A DNA stretch of 10,705 bases, from the NCBI GenBank assembly GCA_964608945.1, contig CAZSQB010000033.1:1-10705 (forward strand), read 5' to 3'. The position numbers and the translations under genes were made by a program. Below the pieces are notes generated by a model that was not told the origin of the DNA, did no database searches, and saw nothing but the letters and a program-made list of their open reading frames with translations. This document shows positions 1 to 6,436 of the stretch, in pieces (the stretch's first letter is position 1; each line of letters begins with the position of its first letter). Source of the DNA: CAYWEP01 sp964608945. Its GTDB lineage: Bacteria > Patescibacteriota > Microgenomatia > Levybacterales > UBA12049.

Positions 1-2803
1 CTTTTTGTCCTGTTGCACCCTTTGAATCTCTTATTGTGACAACCGGATTATAAATCCCACTGGTTTTGGGTTTACCAAAAAGTTTACAGCTAATTGAACT
101 TCTGAAGAACCTAGGTTTGTAAACCCGGCATGATCCGTAGGTAACTCCCGGAGGCAGATTGTCAACCCTCATAGATAACCCCTCATTTTTGTCTTGGTCG
201 TAACCTAGAATACTTGCAGAATAGTTTCTCAAAGCTCTCCCAAAGGGTAAGCTTCTGGTCGTGATAACGGGGCTGTTGTTTCCAGGAACATATACGGGTG
301 CCGGAGCGCCTCCTCCACCAGAACCACCCCCGCCTCCTCCGCCTCCTCCTCCGCCTCCACCAGAACCACCCCCGCCTCCTCCGCCTCCTCCTCCGCCTCC
401 ACCAGAGGAGGGAGTTGAGTAAGGGGTTGCATACGGCGTTGGGTAGATTGGTGTTGGTGTAGGCGTAGGTGTTGGTGTTGGTTGCGGCCCAAAGAGTGCA
501 AATTCTGAAAACCGCACCGTTTGACAGGTAACCGTCTTTGCAGTTGTATTGACGCTGCAGCCTGGTAAGAGCTCCCATGACCTGGTGAGCCAGTTGTACC
601 GGTGAATTTCTAAGTTAGCAGGATCCATGCCAGCTACATCCTGATCGCTATACTGGATAGTCACGGTTACAGCATACGCAAAAGTGGAAATCGTACTTGA
701 TGGATTAGTGAACGCATCAAGGTGATATACGTGATCTCCAGTAGTCTGCAAGCCTGAAGGAGGAGGAAGCGCTGATACTACCTTGGTTTTATCAAGTTTC
801 TTAAGCTGAAAGTAGGCATCAGAGTAGGAGAAGAGTTTAGGGACGTTCACTTTAATTCCCTTCTGCGTTGCATCCAAAAGATTAACTAAACCTCCAGAGG
901 ATGAGGCTATGTAGCTTGTGGTGTCAGAGAGGATTGGCGAGCTACCAGTACAGCCCTGTGTTTCAAACGTTCCCCCCAAACTGACAACTTCATTGCCACT
1001 TCCATCGCGGGATCTGACTCGATAGCCATACTTCGTACACGGGGACATGTTGTTTATGCTCACAATGTGTTGTGTCACCCGAATCTGTGTATCAATCTCA
1101 GGCGTTTTATAAATCGTTGGGCCACTTGTGAGATTCGATAATAATCCATACTCAACCTGTGACGATGAGGGAAAATTTGTTCCCCAAGAGATTGACACAT
1201 TCGTACTGACCACCGAAACATAAGGTGCGCGGTTAATCAGAGGAATGGGAGTTGGGGTGGGAGTTGGGGTTCTCGTCGGAGTAGGCGTTGGTGCTCGGGT
1301 CGGCGTCGGCGCCACTTCCTGACACGGAAACCTGCCTTCTACCGCACACGTGACGGCTTTTGCCGCATCTATCCTCCCCCAACCATACTGATCATCCCAG
1401 CCGGAAGAACCGAGATCTTTGGCAGAAGACGTTGCAATATTGACAACTTCCTGATTCGTCAAAGAAGGGGAAGTAGCAAAAAGAAGGGCGGCAAGAGCTG
1501 CAACCTGGGGAGAAGAAAAAGAAGTACCGCTCCAATACCCATAGGTTCCATCGCTTCTTGTTGAGTAGACGCTTTGTCCCGGGGCAGCGACATCCAGTTT
1601 CGCTCCTGTTGTTGAGAAGCTTGCTCGTACATCGGTGCTCGTTGTTGCGGCAACGGCAACGACGTTATCATGAGCAGCCGGGTACAGAACACAGCATCCT
1701 CCAGTATTACCGGCAGCTGCTACAATAACAACTCCCTTTCCCCAGGCATAATTGACCGCATCCTGAAGTGTTTGACTAAAGGATGCACCACCAAAACTTA
1801 TATTGATAACTTTTGCGCTATGATCGGCGGCGTAACGCACGGCTGAAGCAATCACAGAATAGGGAGAGCTTCCTCCACTTCCGGAGGTTATCTTAATAGG
1901 CATAACAGATGTATCCCAACCAAGAGCCGCTATACCTTTAGCATTGTTCGTTGCCGCTCCAATGAAGCCCGATACAAACGTGCCGTGTCCGTGTAGATCT
2001 GTCGTATCGGTATTATTTGAATACGTGTTGAATCCTGGAACAATCTTCCCTACAAAATCCTCATGGTCTGCCTTTATTCCTGTATCGGTAACAGCCACAA
2101 TAAGCGATGTATTGCTTGTTGTGACATCCCAGGCAGCCGGTGCTTGGACAATGGGCAGGTGCCACTCGTTTGCTGCATACAACGGATCATCGGGGACACG
2201 CATAGGGTAGGCCAGAAAGTTTGGTTCTGCGTATTCAATTAAGGGATCAGCCTTGAGTTCTTCGACTATTTGCTCAACAGGAGCGCTCGTTTGGGCAAGT
2301 TCAAGCTTGTACGTCTTGGAGAGGTCCTCTTCTTCTGCTTCTTTGAACACCTTCTCAACAGTATCAATTGCATGCTTTGCATCAATCTCTTCAAAGACGT
2401 CTGGAGTTGTTTTCTTATCAAGCTTTTCAAAGAAAACAGGTTCTCCCTCAAGGGGTGTGAATTCCTTATCGTCTCTGGCCGCAAGAACACCCGACTCTGT
2501 TGCTATTTCAGGTGAGCCCGTTGCTGGAGCGCTCGTTGGGGTTGAGGTGGGTTGGCTTTCCTCAACCAAGAGCTCCTCTTTAAGCTTCACAATCACCTCG
2601 CCGGGAACGTAAGCAGCTCCTTCAGGAATAGTAAGCACCTGCTGCTCTTCAGTTTGTTTCTGTACATCTCTTTCTTGTTGAGCCAGAAGTACTGTCGCCG
2701 GGAAGGCAAAGAGAACGAGGAAGGTCAACGCGAGGTTGAGTACGTCCTTACCATTGTATGGTGGATTGATGCTCCGTCGATACCGTGCTAGAAGTTTCCT
2801 CAT
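1..2803 (-). CDS. Secreted subtilisin-like S8 serine protease, multidomain (3' end outside window)
   Basis: The frame is open from ATG 2803 to the window edge, 934 codons without a stop, so the C-terminus is missing. Residues 21-41 form a hydrophobic signal or anchor. Residues 66-200 look like an S8/I9 propeptide (VPGEVIVKLK near 66-75, YAEPNFL near 191-197). The catalytic domain, about 215-485, has the full triad: Asp240 in AVTDTG, His273 in HGHGTFVSG and Ser428 in GTSFSSP, with oxyanion Asn366 in AAGN. A Pro-Thr linker (499-521), an Fn3-like domain (about 525-616), a further beta-rich region, a second Pro-Thr linker, a poly-Gly/Ser hinge (801-831) and an Ig/cadherin-like domain (about 840-934) follow. 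It should be an active extracellular or surface-tethered endopeptidase; the substrate is unknown. A cell-wall or membrane anchor may lie in the missing part. No clear Shine-Dalgarno precedes the start. The S8 assignment is firm, the accessory domain names less so. Confidence 0.93.
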   Translation of the reverse strand, partial: MRKLLARYRRSINPPYNGKDVLNLALTFLVLFAFPATVLLAQQERDVQKQTEEQQVLTIPEGAAYVPGEVIVKLKEELLVEESQPTSTPTSAPATGSPEIATESGVLAARDDKEFTPLEGEPVFFEKLDKKTTPDVFEEIDAKHAIDTVEKVFKEAEEEDLSKTYKLELAQTSAPVEQIVEELKADPLIEYAEPNFLAYPMRVPDDPLYAANEWHLPIVQAPAAWDVTTSNTSLIVAVTDTGIKADHEDFVGKIVPGFNTYSNNTDTTDLHGHGTFVSGFIGAATNNAKGIAALGWDTSVMPIKITSGSGGSSPYSVIASAVRYAADHSAKVINISFGGASFSQTLQDAVNYAWGKGVVIVAAAGNTGGCCVLYPAAHDNVVAVAATTSTDVRASFSTTGAKLDVAAPGQSVYSTRSDGTYGYWSGTSFSSPQVAALAALLFATSPSLTNQEVVNIATSSAKDLGSSGWDDQYGWGRIDAAKAVTCAVEGRFPCQEVAPTPTRAPTPTPTRTPTPTPTPIPLINRAPYVSVVSTNVSISWGTNFPSSSQVEYGLLSNLTSGPTIYKTPEIDTQIRVTQHIVSINNMSPCTKYGYRVRSRDGSGNEVVSLGGTFETQGCTGSSPILSDTTSYIASSSGGLVNLLDATQKGIKVNVPKLFSYSDAYFQLKKLDKTKVVSALPPPSGLQTTGDHVYHLDAFTNPSSTISTFAYAVTVTIQYSDQDVAGMDPANLEIHRYNWLTRSWELLPGCSVNTTAKTVTCQTVRFSEFALFGPQPTPTPTPTPTPIYPTPYATPYSTPSSGGGGGGGGGGGGGSGGGGGGGGGGGGGSGGGGAPAPVYVPGNNSPVITTRSLPFGRALRNYSASILGYDQDKNEGLSMRVDNLPPGVTYGSCRVYKPRFFRSSISCKLFGKPKTSGIYNPVVTIRDSKGATGQK
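323..406 (-). repeat. Two perfect 42-bp tandem repeats encoding Gly13-Ser
   Basis: Units 323-364 and 365-406 are identical over 42 bp. Each encodes thirteen glycines and one serine in the S8 protease, and a partial third unit lies at 311-322. Gly codons vary within a unit (GGT, GGA, GGC, GGG) but match exactly between units, so the copy number probably changed recently by slippage or unequal exchange. In the protein this is a flexible hinge between the catalytic/Fn3 part and the C-terminal Ig-like domain. Confidence 0.9.
404..481 (-). repeat. Pro-Thr-rich linker coding repeat (distal)
   Basis: Codons 775-800 of the S8 protease encode alternating Pro-Thr, then YPTP/YATP/YSTP units, just before the glycine hinge. 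The DNA is an imperfect 6-bp repeat. It is probably an extended, possibly glycosylated spacer at the cell surface. Confidence 0.8.
1241..1309 (-). repeat. Pro-Thr-rich linker coding repeat (after catalytic domain)
   Basis: Codons 499-521 of the S8 protease are mostly alternating Pro and Thr, giving an imperfect hexanucleotide repeat. The linker separates the catalytic domain from the Fn3-like domain. Confidence 0.8.
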
Positions 2804-2811
2804 CTCTTTTA

Positions 2812-2840
2812 GCTAATCACGTGTTTAGTAGAGTTGTCAA
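2812..2840 (-). promoter_or_regulatory. Possible promoter of the S8 protease gene
   Basis: A perfect TTGACA -35 lies at 2840-2835 on the minus strand, 31 nt before ATG 2803. No good -10 follows at 17 nt: the hexamer at 2817-2812 is ATTAGC. The alternative TAGCTA at 2815-2810 would place the start 6 nt downstream but needs a 19-nt spacer. Only the -35 is convincing. Confidence 0.35.
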
Positions 2841-2914
2841 GAAAACAATATATTTTAGCGATCACTTACATTCATTTTTCCAGAATCCTATTACTTTCTG
2901 CAAGAGTTAACTGA

Positions 2915-3343
2915 GGTTTGCAAGTAATTGCTTCGGCAATTGTATTAAACGGCGGATCTGGTTCATTTGCGCAGTTTATTGCGGCAAATGTTGCTAATAT
3001 TGCTCATAAGCCTAAAACAGTAAATTTTGAGCAAATACTCAAAGATTTTGATGCGGTGTTTGATACTGTGGGTAGGAAAATTACCGATGCATCTTTTAAT
3101 ATTCTTAAAAAAAATGGAATTATTGTTTCAATGGTTGGTCAGCCAAACGAAGACCTTGCTAAGCAGCATGGAGTTACTGCTATTGGACAAGGAACAAACA
3201 CTAATGCCTCTCATTTACGTCGAGCAGCAGAACTGTTAGACAGTAGAAAACTTAAAGTTGAGATAGATAAAGTATTTCCGCTAGAATAAGTAAAAGAAAC
3301 ATTTAAATATCTAGAAGAAGCCCACGACCCAGCAAGAGATCAA
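2915..3343 (+). pseudogene. Remnant of a zinc-type/quinone-reductase-like alcohol dehydrogenase (MDR family)
   Basis: The translation matches the C-terminal half of MDR-family NAD(P)H quinone reductases: GGSGSFAQF resembles the Rossmann loop, followed by DAVFDTVG, IVSMVGQPNEDLAKQ, and DSRKLKVEIDKVFPLE. The frame then meets TAA at 3287-3289 exactly where the family reads on, and the expected continuation (VKETFKYLEEAHDPAR) resumes in the same frame after the stop. The N-terminal half is absent. An in-frame TGA at 2912-2914 closes the frame upstream, and the only upstream start candidate, TTG 2918, has GAGG just one base away. Segments around the Rossmann fold also look deleted. I read it as a decayed, 5'-truncated gene with a nonsense mutation. 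The family call is good; residual expression is unlikely. Confidence 0.8.
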
Positions 3344-3422
3344 AGATGTCGGTGGAGGTAGGCTGATTGCATCTGTAAAAGACAAAGATGGTAACATCAT
3401 AGGGCTTATTCAGTTACCTTAA
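3324..3422 (+). pseudogene. C-terminal tail of a VOC (glyoxalase-fold) gene fused to the dehydrogenase remnant
   Basis: In a different frame from the dehydrogenase remnant, this stretch reads EIKDVGGGRLIASVKDKDGN then IIGLIQLP and stops at TAA 3420-3422. That is the usual ending of a glyoxalase/bleomycin-resistance family protein (DxxGN followed by a hydrophobic strand). Everything upstream of about residue -32 from the end is lost and replaced by the dehydrogenase tail. The two gene ends overlap around 3324-3340, which marks an illegitimate recombination junction. Confidence 0.7.
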
Positions 3423-3461
3423 TTGCATGAGAATTTACTTCTTTTAAAATTAACAAGTTTT

Positions 3462-3470
3462 TGCTAAACT
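3462..3470 (+). promoter_or_regulatory. Extended -10 promoter giving a leaderless VOC mRNA
   Basis: TG-C-TAAACT (TGn at 3462-3464, hexamer 3465-3470) lies 6 nt before ATG 3477, so transcription should begin at or next to the A of the start codon. No Shine-Dalgarno is present. The -35 region (TTTTAA near 3442) is weak, as is common with extended -10 promoters. Confidence 0.55.
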
Positions 3471-3476
3471 ACACAC

Positions 3477-3917
3477 ATGGCGAGAGTAAGTACGTATCTT
3501 AATTTTCCCCGAAATACAGAAGAAGCGTTCAATTTTTACAAATCAGTTTTTGGAGGAGAATTTAGTGGTGAGGGGATTGTGCGTTTTTCAACTGTTCCAC
3601 CACAAGAAGGACAACCTACTATGAAAGAAGAGGATAAAAATTTAGTCATGCACGTAGGACTGCCTATTTTGGGTGGCCATATGCTTATGGGTACGGATGC
3701 ACCTGAATCAATGGCTTTTAAGGTAAACTTTGGAAATAACATGTATATAAATCTTGAGCCAGATACTCGTTTCGAAACAGACAAATTATTTAAAGCGCTT
3801 TCTGAGGGAGGCAAAGTTGAGATGCCCATGCAGGAGATGTTTTGGGGAGATTATTTTGGGTCATGCATAGATAAATACGGCATACAGTGGATGTTTAATT
3901 GTTCCAGTAAAACGTAG
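3477..3917 (+). CDS. PhnB-like VOC family protein
   Basis: This 146-residue protein of the vicinal-oxygen-chelate superfamily, PhnB/3-demethylubiquinone methyltransferase-like group, is complete. Visible marks are the N-terminal YLNFPRNTEEAFNFYKSVFGGEF strand-helix (first paired beta-alpha module, residues about 7-29), LVMHVGLPILGGHMLMGTD (about 56-74), LFKALSEGGKVEMPMQ (about 103-118) and the C-terminal WGDYFGSCIDKYGIQWMFN (about 122-140). Length is normal for the family. Members act on small molecules or confer resistance, but substrate cannot be told from sequence, and many have no known reaction. ATG 3477 is chosen because a -10 box ends 6 nt upstream. The next VOC gene begins 21 nt downstream on the same strand, so the two may be co-expressed. 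Confidence 0.92.
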   Translation: MARVSTYLNFPRNTEEAFNFYKSVFGGEFSGEGIVRFSTVPPQEGQPTMKEEDKNLVMHVGLPILGGHMLMGTDAPESMAFKVNFGNNMYINLEPDTRFETDKLFKALSEGGKVEMPMQEMFWGDYFGSCIDKYGIQWMFNCSSKT

Positions 3918-3938
3918 AATATATAAAAACTTATAAAG

Positions 3939-4352
3939 ATGAATCCTGTTGTCCATTTTGAAATGCCAGCCAAAAATAAAAAGCGCGTTGCTGCTTTCTA
4001 TACAAAAGCGTTTGGGTGGCACATGCAGCACATGGGTCAGGAGATGGGAAATTACATCCTTGCAATGACGACTGCAACTGATAAAAAAACAGGCAGGCCA
4101 AAAACTTCAGGTGCTATCAACGGTGGATTCTTTGAATATAATTCTAAAAATCCTGGTTTACAATATCCTTCAGTTGTTATTGCGGTTGATGATATCAAAA
4201 AGAGTATGGCTCTGGTTAAAAAAGCAGGGGGTAAAGTGCTTGGCGGTCAGAAACCTGGAAAACCAGATGATATTCCTGGCGTTGGACTGTATGTATCATT
4301 CATAGATACAGAAGGCAATCGTGTTGGCATGCTCCAGCCCTCACCAATGTAA
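3939..4352 (+). CDS. VOC (glyoxalase/bleomycin-resistance fold) family protein
   Basis: This complete 137-residue protein has two paired beta-alpha-beta modules: VVHFEMPAKNKKRVAAFYTKAFGW at about 4-27, and YPSVVIAVDDIKKSMALVKKAGGKVLG at about 76-102, ending in FIDTEGNRVGMLQP. His6 of the VHFEMP strand and Glu125 in DTEGN occupy the usual metal-ligand positions of the fold, so metal binding is plausible. The substrate is unknown. It lies 21 nt after the PhnB-like gene, with only a weak AAAG before ATG 3939, so it may depend on the upstream promoter, although AT-rich TATAAA-like sequence at 3922-3927 could serve. It differs clearly from its neighbour and is a distinct VOC subgroup, not a tandem copy. 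Confidence 0.92.
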   Translation: MNPVVHFEMPAKNKKRVAAFYTKAFGWHMQHMGQEMGNYILAMTTATDKKTGRPKTSGAINGGFFEYNSKNPGLQYPSVVIAVDDIKKSMALVKKAGGKVLGGQKPGKPDDIPGVGLYVSFIDTEGNRVGMLQPSPM

Positions 4353-4400
4353 CGCTTCCAGGAGCACGGCTTGAGATTAGTATGATTGCGGCTAAGTAGA

Positions 4401-4664
4401 TTATTTTCCTTCGTAGGCTTTCTCTAAGTCTTTGATTACAATTTTCTTCATCTTGAGCATCGCTTGTGTGGCTCGTCCGGCTTTCTTTTTATCCTTATCA
4501 CCCATCAGTTCATTTAGTCGTCTGGGAATGACCTGCCAAGATACTCCATATTTATCCTTGAGCCAGCCGCGCGAACGTCTCTGTACGCCCTTCTGCGTCT
4601 TCTGATTATAAGTAAGTAGCTGAACTGTATAAACAAGCCATTTTAGCCTCAAAGTTGACACCAA
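4401..4664 (-). pseudogene. 5'-truncated PhnB-like VOC gene (C-terminal part)
   Basis: Residues from about 33 onward (GWLKDKYGVSWQVIPRRLNE, then a Lys-rich segment and MLKMKKIVIKDLEKAYEGK) match the C-terminal third of 3-demethylubiquinone-9 methyltransferase/PhnB-like VOC proteins, which usually run to 140-160 residues. The first 32 residues do not fit the family, and the N-terminal module is missing. Oddly, an AAGGAGG sequence (4672-4666) sits just before the candidate starts TTG 4664 and GTG 4661, so a short product could still be made. It is convergent with the intact VOC gene ending at 4352 and divergent from the TspO gene, whose -35 box overlaps its 5' end. A functional mini-protein cannot be excluded. 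Confidence 0.65.
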
Positions 4665-4684
4665 ACCTCCTTGCTGAGACTATA
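4655..4684 (+). promoter_or_regulatory. Putative promoter of the TspO gene
   Basis: A perfect TTGACA lies at 4655-4660. The -10 is ambiguous: GACTAT at 17 nt (4678-4683), ACTATA at 18 nt, or TATATA at 20 nt. If this is the promoter, TTG 4655 cannot be the start codon of the downstream gene. Confidence 0.45.
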
Positions 4685-4690
4685 TATGTA

Positions 4691-5146
4691 GTGAGTAGGT
4701 TCATCCGATTGGTACTACTAGTAGCTTTGTGCGAAAGCGCAGGATTAGTTGGTGCAATTTTTACATTAAACTCTGTAAGCACGTGGTATCCGACTCTGGT
4801 AAAACCTTTTTTTACACCTCCGTCCTCTATATTCGGACCTGTTTGGACTTTTCTTTATTTTTTAATGGGCATATCTCTCTACCTTGTCTGGGGAAAGAAA
4901 AAAATAAATTTAACATGGTTTTGGGTTCAGCTCATTTTAAATTCTCTTTGGTCAATAGTTTTCTTTGGACTGAAAAGTCCAAGCTCAGCTTTTATAATAA
5001 TAGTTTTTCTATGGGCTAGCATTTTTCTAACGATGAACGCTTTTAAAAAAGTTAATAAGACCTCAGCTTACCTGCTCTTACCATATTTAACCTGGGTCAG
5101 TTTTGCTACACTACTTAATCTGTTCATCGTAATTCTGAACAAATAA
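4691..5146 (+). CDS. tspO: TspO/MBR family tryptophan-rich membrane protein
   Basis: This is a five-helix TspO/peripheral benzodiazepine receptor homologue of 151 residues from GTG 4691. The family signature WYPTLVKPFFTPPSSIFGPV then W-T-FLYFLMGISLYLVW is intact, and the family's Trp/Pro/Asn positions recur (LTWFW, LNSLWSIVFFGL, LLPYLTWVSFATLLN). Known members bind porphyrins, hemes or sterols in the membrane and take part in stress or tetrapyrrole sensing; the ligand here is unknown. Start choice is uncertain. TTG 4655 would be inside the TTGACA box. GTG 4691 gives a short polar N-terminus before helix 1. TTG 4709 has AGTAGG about 9 nt upstream and gives 145 residues. No tetrapyrrole genes are nearby. 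Confidence 0.93.
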   Translation: MSRFIRLVLLVALCESAGLVGAIFTLNSVSTWYPTLVKPFFTPPSSIFGPVWTFLYFLMGISLYLVWGKKKINLTWFWVQLILNSLWSIVFFGLKSPSSAFIIIVFLWASIFLTMNAFKKVNKTSAYLLLPYLTWVSFATLLNLFIVILNK

Positions 5147-5165
5147 AAAATCCTTCTGATATAAT
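5136..5165 (+). promoter_or_regulatory. Strong extended -10 promoter of the DUF2277 unit
   Basis: TGA-TATAAT (TGn 5157-5159, consensus hexamer 5160-5165) follows TGAACA (5136-5141, 4 of 6 matches to the -35) at an 18-nt spacer. Transcription should start near 5172, the A of a 19-codon ORF. Confidence 0.7.
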
Positions 5166-5171
5166 TACCCC

Positions 5172-5231
5172 ATGAATATTGATGAAAAAGGAAAAGTGAT
5201 CAAAACACAAAAATATAAGGGGAAAGATTAA
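5172..5231 (+). CDS. 19-residue putative leaderless leader peptide
   Basis: ATG 5172 to TAA 5229-5231 encodes 19 residues, very rich in Lys (6 of 19) with no Cys or Trp. The start lies exactly 6 nt after a consensus TATAAT, so it would be translated from the extreme 5' end of the mRNA. It ends 24 nt before the DUF2277 gene. It is not enriched in one amino acid in a way that suggests classical attenuation, beyond lysine. It could also be untranslated leader. Evidence is position only. Confidence 0.4.
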   Translation: MNIDEKGKVIKTQKYKGKD

Positions 5232-5255
5232 ATTAAAATCATAGGAGAAAAAGCT

Positions 5256-5534
5256 ATGTGTCGGAATATTAAGACGCTTTTTAATTTTGACCCGCCTGCT
5301 ACTGATGAGGAGATCCAGGCAGCATCAGTCCAATTCGTAAGAAAGCTCTCGGGCTTCAATAAGCCTTCAAAGGCAAATGAGGAGGCATTCAATCATGCCG
5401 TTCAAGAAACGTCTTTCGTCGCCAAGAGTCTGCTGGGTTCATTAGTCACCAATGCCGAGCCTCGTGATCGGGAAGTCGAGGCGCAAAAAGCTCATGAAAG
5501 AGTAGTCAAACGCTTCGGATCCGGAAAAAACTAA
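5256..5534 (+). CDS. DUF2277 domain-containing protein
   Basis: The 92-residue product matches DUF2277 across its length: N-terminal MCRNIKTLFNFDPPATDEEI, then AASVQFVRKLSGFNKPSKAN and the C-terminal TNAEPRDREVEAQKAHERVVKRFG. Length is normal. The function of the family is unknown; it is a small, charged, predicted cytosolic protein with a conserved Cys2-Arg3 start. AGGAGA at 5243-5248, 7 nt before ATG, is a good ribosome-binding site, in contrast to the leaderless start just upstream. Its promoter is at 5136-5165. Codon use is somewhat more GC-rich than that of its AT-rich neighbours, which may reflect transfer. Confidence 0.93.
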   Translation: MCRNIKTLFNFDPPATDEEIQAASVQFVRKLSGFNKPSKANEEAFNHAVQETSFVAKSLLGSLVTNAEPRDREVEAQKAHERVVKRFGSGKN

Positions 5535-5597
5535 TATTACAAATTTCACCAAATACGCCTAGCTTTTTGCACCCCAATTTTTTAGAATAGATATTGT

Positions 5598-5795
5598 ATG
5601 CTCTATGGACTTGGTTTTATTCTTCTGGGAGCTTTGTTGTTTGGATATGGAATTACTGTTATTAAAAATAAGCGGGTGTCAAAACGTTTTCCATATGATA
5701 CTCCACGAACTTCGACAGCGGCAGTCGGACTTGGGATACTCTTAATACTTGGTGGACTTTATACTTTCTATTTATTACTAATAAGTGTTTTTTAA
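5598..5795 (+). CDS. Small two-helix membrane protein
   Basis: The 65-residue product has two hydrophobic segments (about residues 2-22 and 43-63) around a basic, polar loop (KNKRVSKRFPYDTPRTST). I do not recognise a family. The first residues, MLYGLGFILLGALLFGYG, resemble many short hypothetical membrane proteins. A TAGAAT -10-like box at 5583-5588 lies 9 nt before the ATG, which would leave a leader of only 2-3 nt; no Shine-Dalgarno is visible. It stands alone between the DUF2277 gene and a convergent gene. A real gene is likely because the topology is coherent over the whole frame. Confidence 0.65.
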   Translation: MLYGLGFILLGALLFGYGITVIKNKRVSKRFPYDTPRTSTAAVGLGILLILGGLYTFYLLLISVF

Positions 5796-5831
5796 TTATC
5801 TTTAGATAAGAAAATATTTAAACCCAGCTAG

Positions 5832-6413
5832 CTAAAATTCCCCTTTTTTATATTCTAGTCTCTTCCTGAGTAACTTCTCTCGATAACCACCTTCTCGTTG
5901 GTGCTTTTCCTCAACCGCATTCATTTGTCGATCGAGCAAGTATCCGCTTCGAGTGAGCAGGTCGACCATATAGTTGGCGATTGCCTCTAATCCATCTCTT
6001 CCTTCTAATCCACCTAGTTCTTCGCACAGGATTGCTACAGAAGGAGTAGAAGGAATAGGAGAATGAGAAGGATTAGGGTAGCCCTCGAATACCTGATGGA
6101 GCTTTTTGAGACGTGGATCGTATTTATTCCAGCGTGGCAGCTGCTCGAGGCGGAGGATATCCTCGAAATCCTCGAGGGCTTCCATACCAGATGATTTTGC
6201 AACGTCATAAAGATGCAGCTTGCTGGAGAGACTTCTTTCCGACGATCCTTCGACAATATTTTGCTTGTGCGAGCGGAGGGCTTGCTTTATCTGATCTCGC
6301 TGACGACTATCCTCAATCCGTTTGTAATATCTGGGGACAAAGTCCCATCCCAGATCAAAAGCAATCTGCGCTAATTTGTAGCTAATAAGCGTCTTGTATC
6401 CTGCTTCTGCCAT
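5832..6413 (-). CDS. Four-helix-bundle suffix-domain protein
   Basis: The 193-residue product has an N-terminal four-helix-bundle (S23/IVS-like) region: YKLAQIAFDLGWDFVPRYYK (about 12-31), QALRSHKQNIVEGSSE (about 44-59), LHLYDVAKSSGMEALEDFED (about 66-85). It also has the suffix signature at the end, GYLLDRQMNAVEEKHQREGG then YREKLLRKRLEY (about 157-188). This agrees with the TIGR04258-type family as I know it. Relatives are orphan proteins, some encoded in rRNA intervening sequences, and diversity-generating-retroelement Avd proteins share the fold; neither an rRNA gene nor a retroelement is seen here. Between residues 111 and 146 sits a Pro/Ser-rich insert made of micro-repeats. No Shine-Dalgarno precedes ATG 6413. 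Biochemical function is unknown. Confidence 0.88.
   Translation of the reverse strand: MAEAGYKTLISYKLAQIAFDLGWDFVPRYYKRIEDSRQRDQIKQALRSHKQNIVEGSSERSLSSKLHLYDVAKSSGMEALEDFEDILRLEQLPRWNKYDPRLKKLHQVFEGYPNPSHSPIPSTPSVAILCEELGGLEGRDGLEAIANYMVDLLTRSGYLLDRQMNAVEEKHQREGGYREKLLRKRLEYKKGEF
5984..6078 (-). repeat. Micro-repeat insert with complementary arms inside the four-helix-bundle gene
   Basis: On the minus strand the coding sequence is CCT/TCT-rich over 6078-6039 (Pro/Ser codons), then GGATTAGAAGGA-type and GGATTAG at 6016-5984. CTAATCC in the first part complements GGATTAG in the second, and CCTTCTA complements TAGAAGG, so the mRNA may fold back here. The translated insert corresponds to residues about 112-144, between the helical bundle and the suffix. 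Confidence 0.55.
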
Positions 6414-6436
6414 TGCAAGTCTAGGATAGCATAATT

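Noticed and set aside
323..406. CRISPR-like array
   Set aside because: The 42-bp units are directly adjacent without spacers and encode glycine in frame; no other spaced repeats or cas genes are present.
183..578. Minus-strand frame with long arginine runs
   Set aside because: It is the glycine-hinge codons of the S8 protease read in another frame; the protease frame around it is open and has domain matches.
2253..2612. Ser-rich plus-strand frame
   Set aside because: It is antisense to the propeptide coding region of the S8 protease and has no start signals.
2918..3289. Intact 123-residue oxidoreductase starting at TTG 2918
   Set aside because: The family's N-terminal half is missing, the homology continues beyond the stop, and the GAGG is only one base before TTG.
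5796..5815. TTATCT-TT-AGATAA hairpin as a terminator
   Set aside because: The stem is all A-T except one pair each side, the loop is only 2 nt, and no T-run follows.
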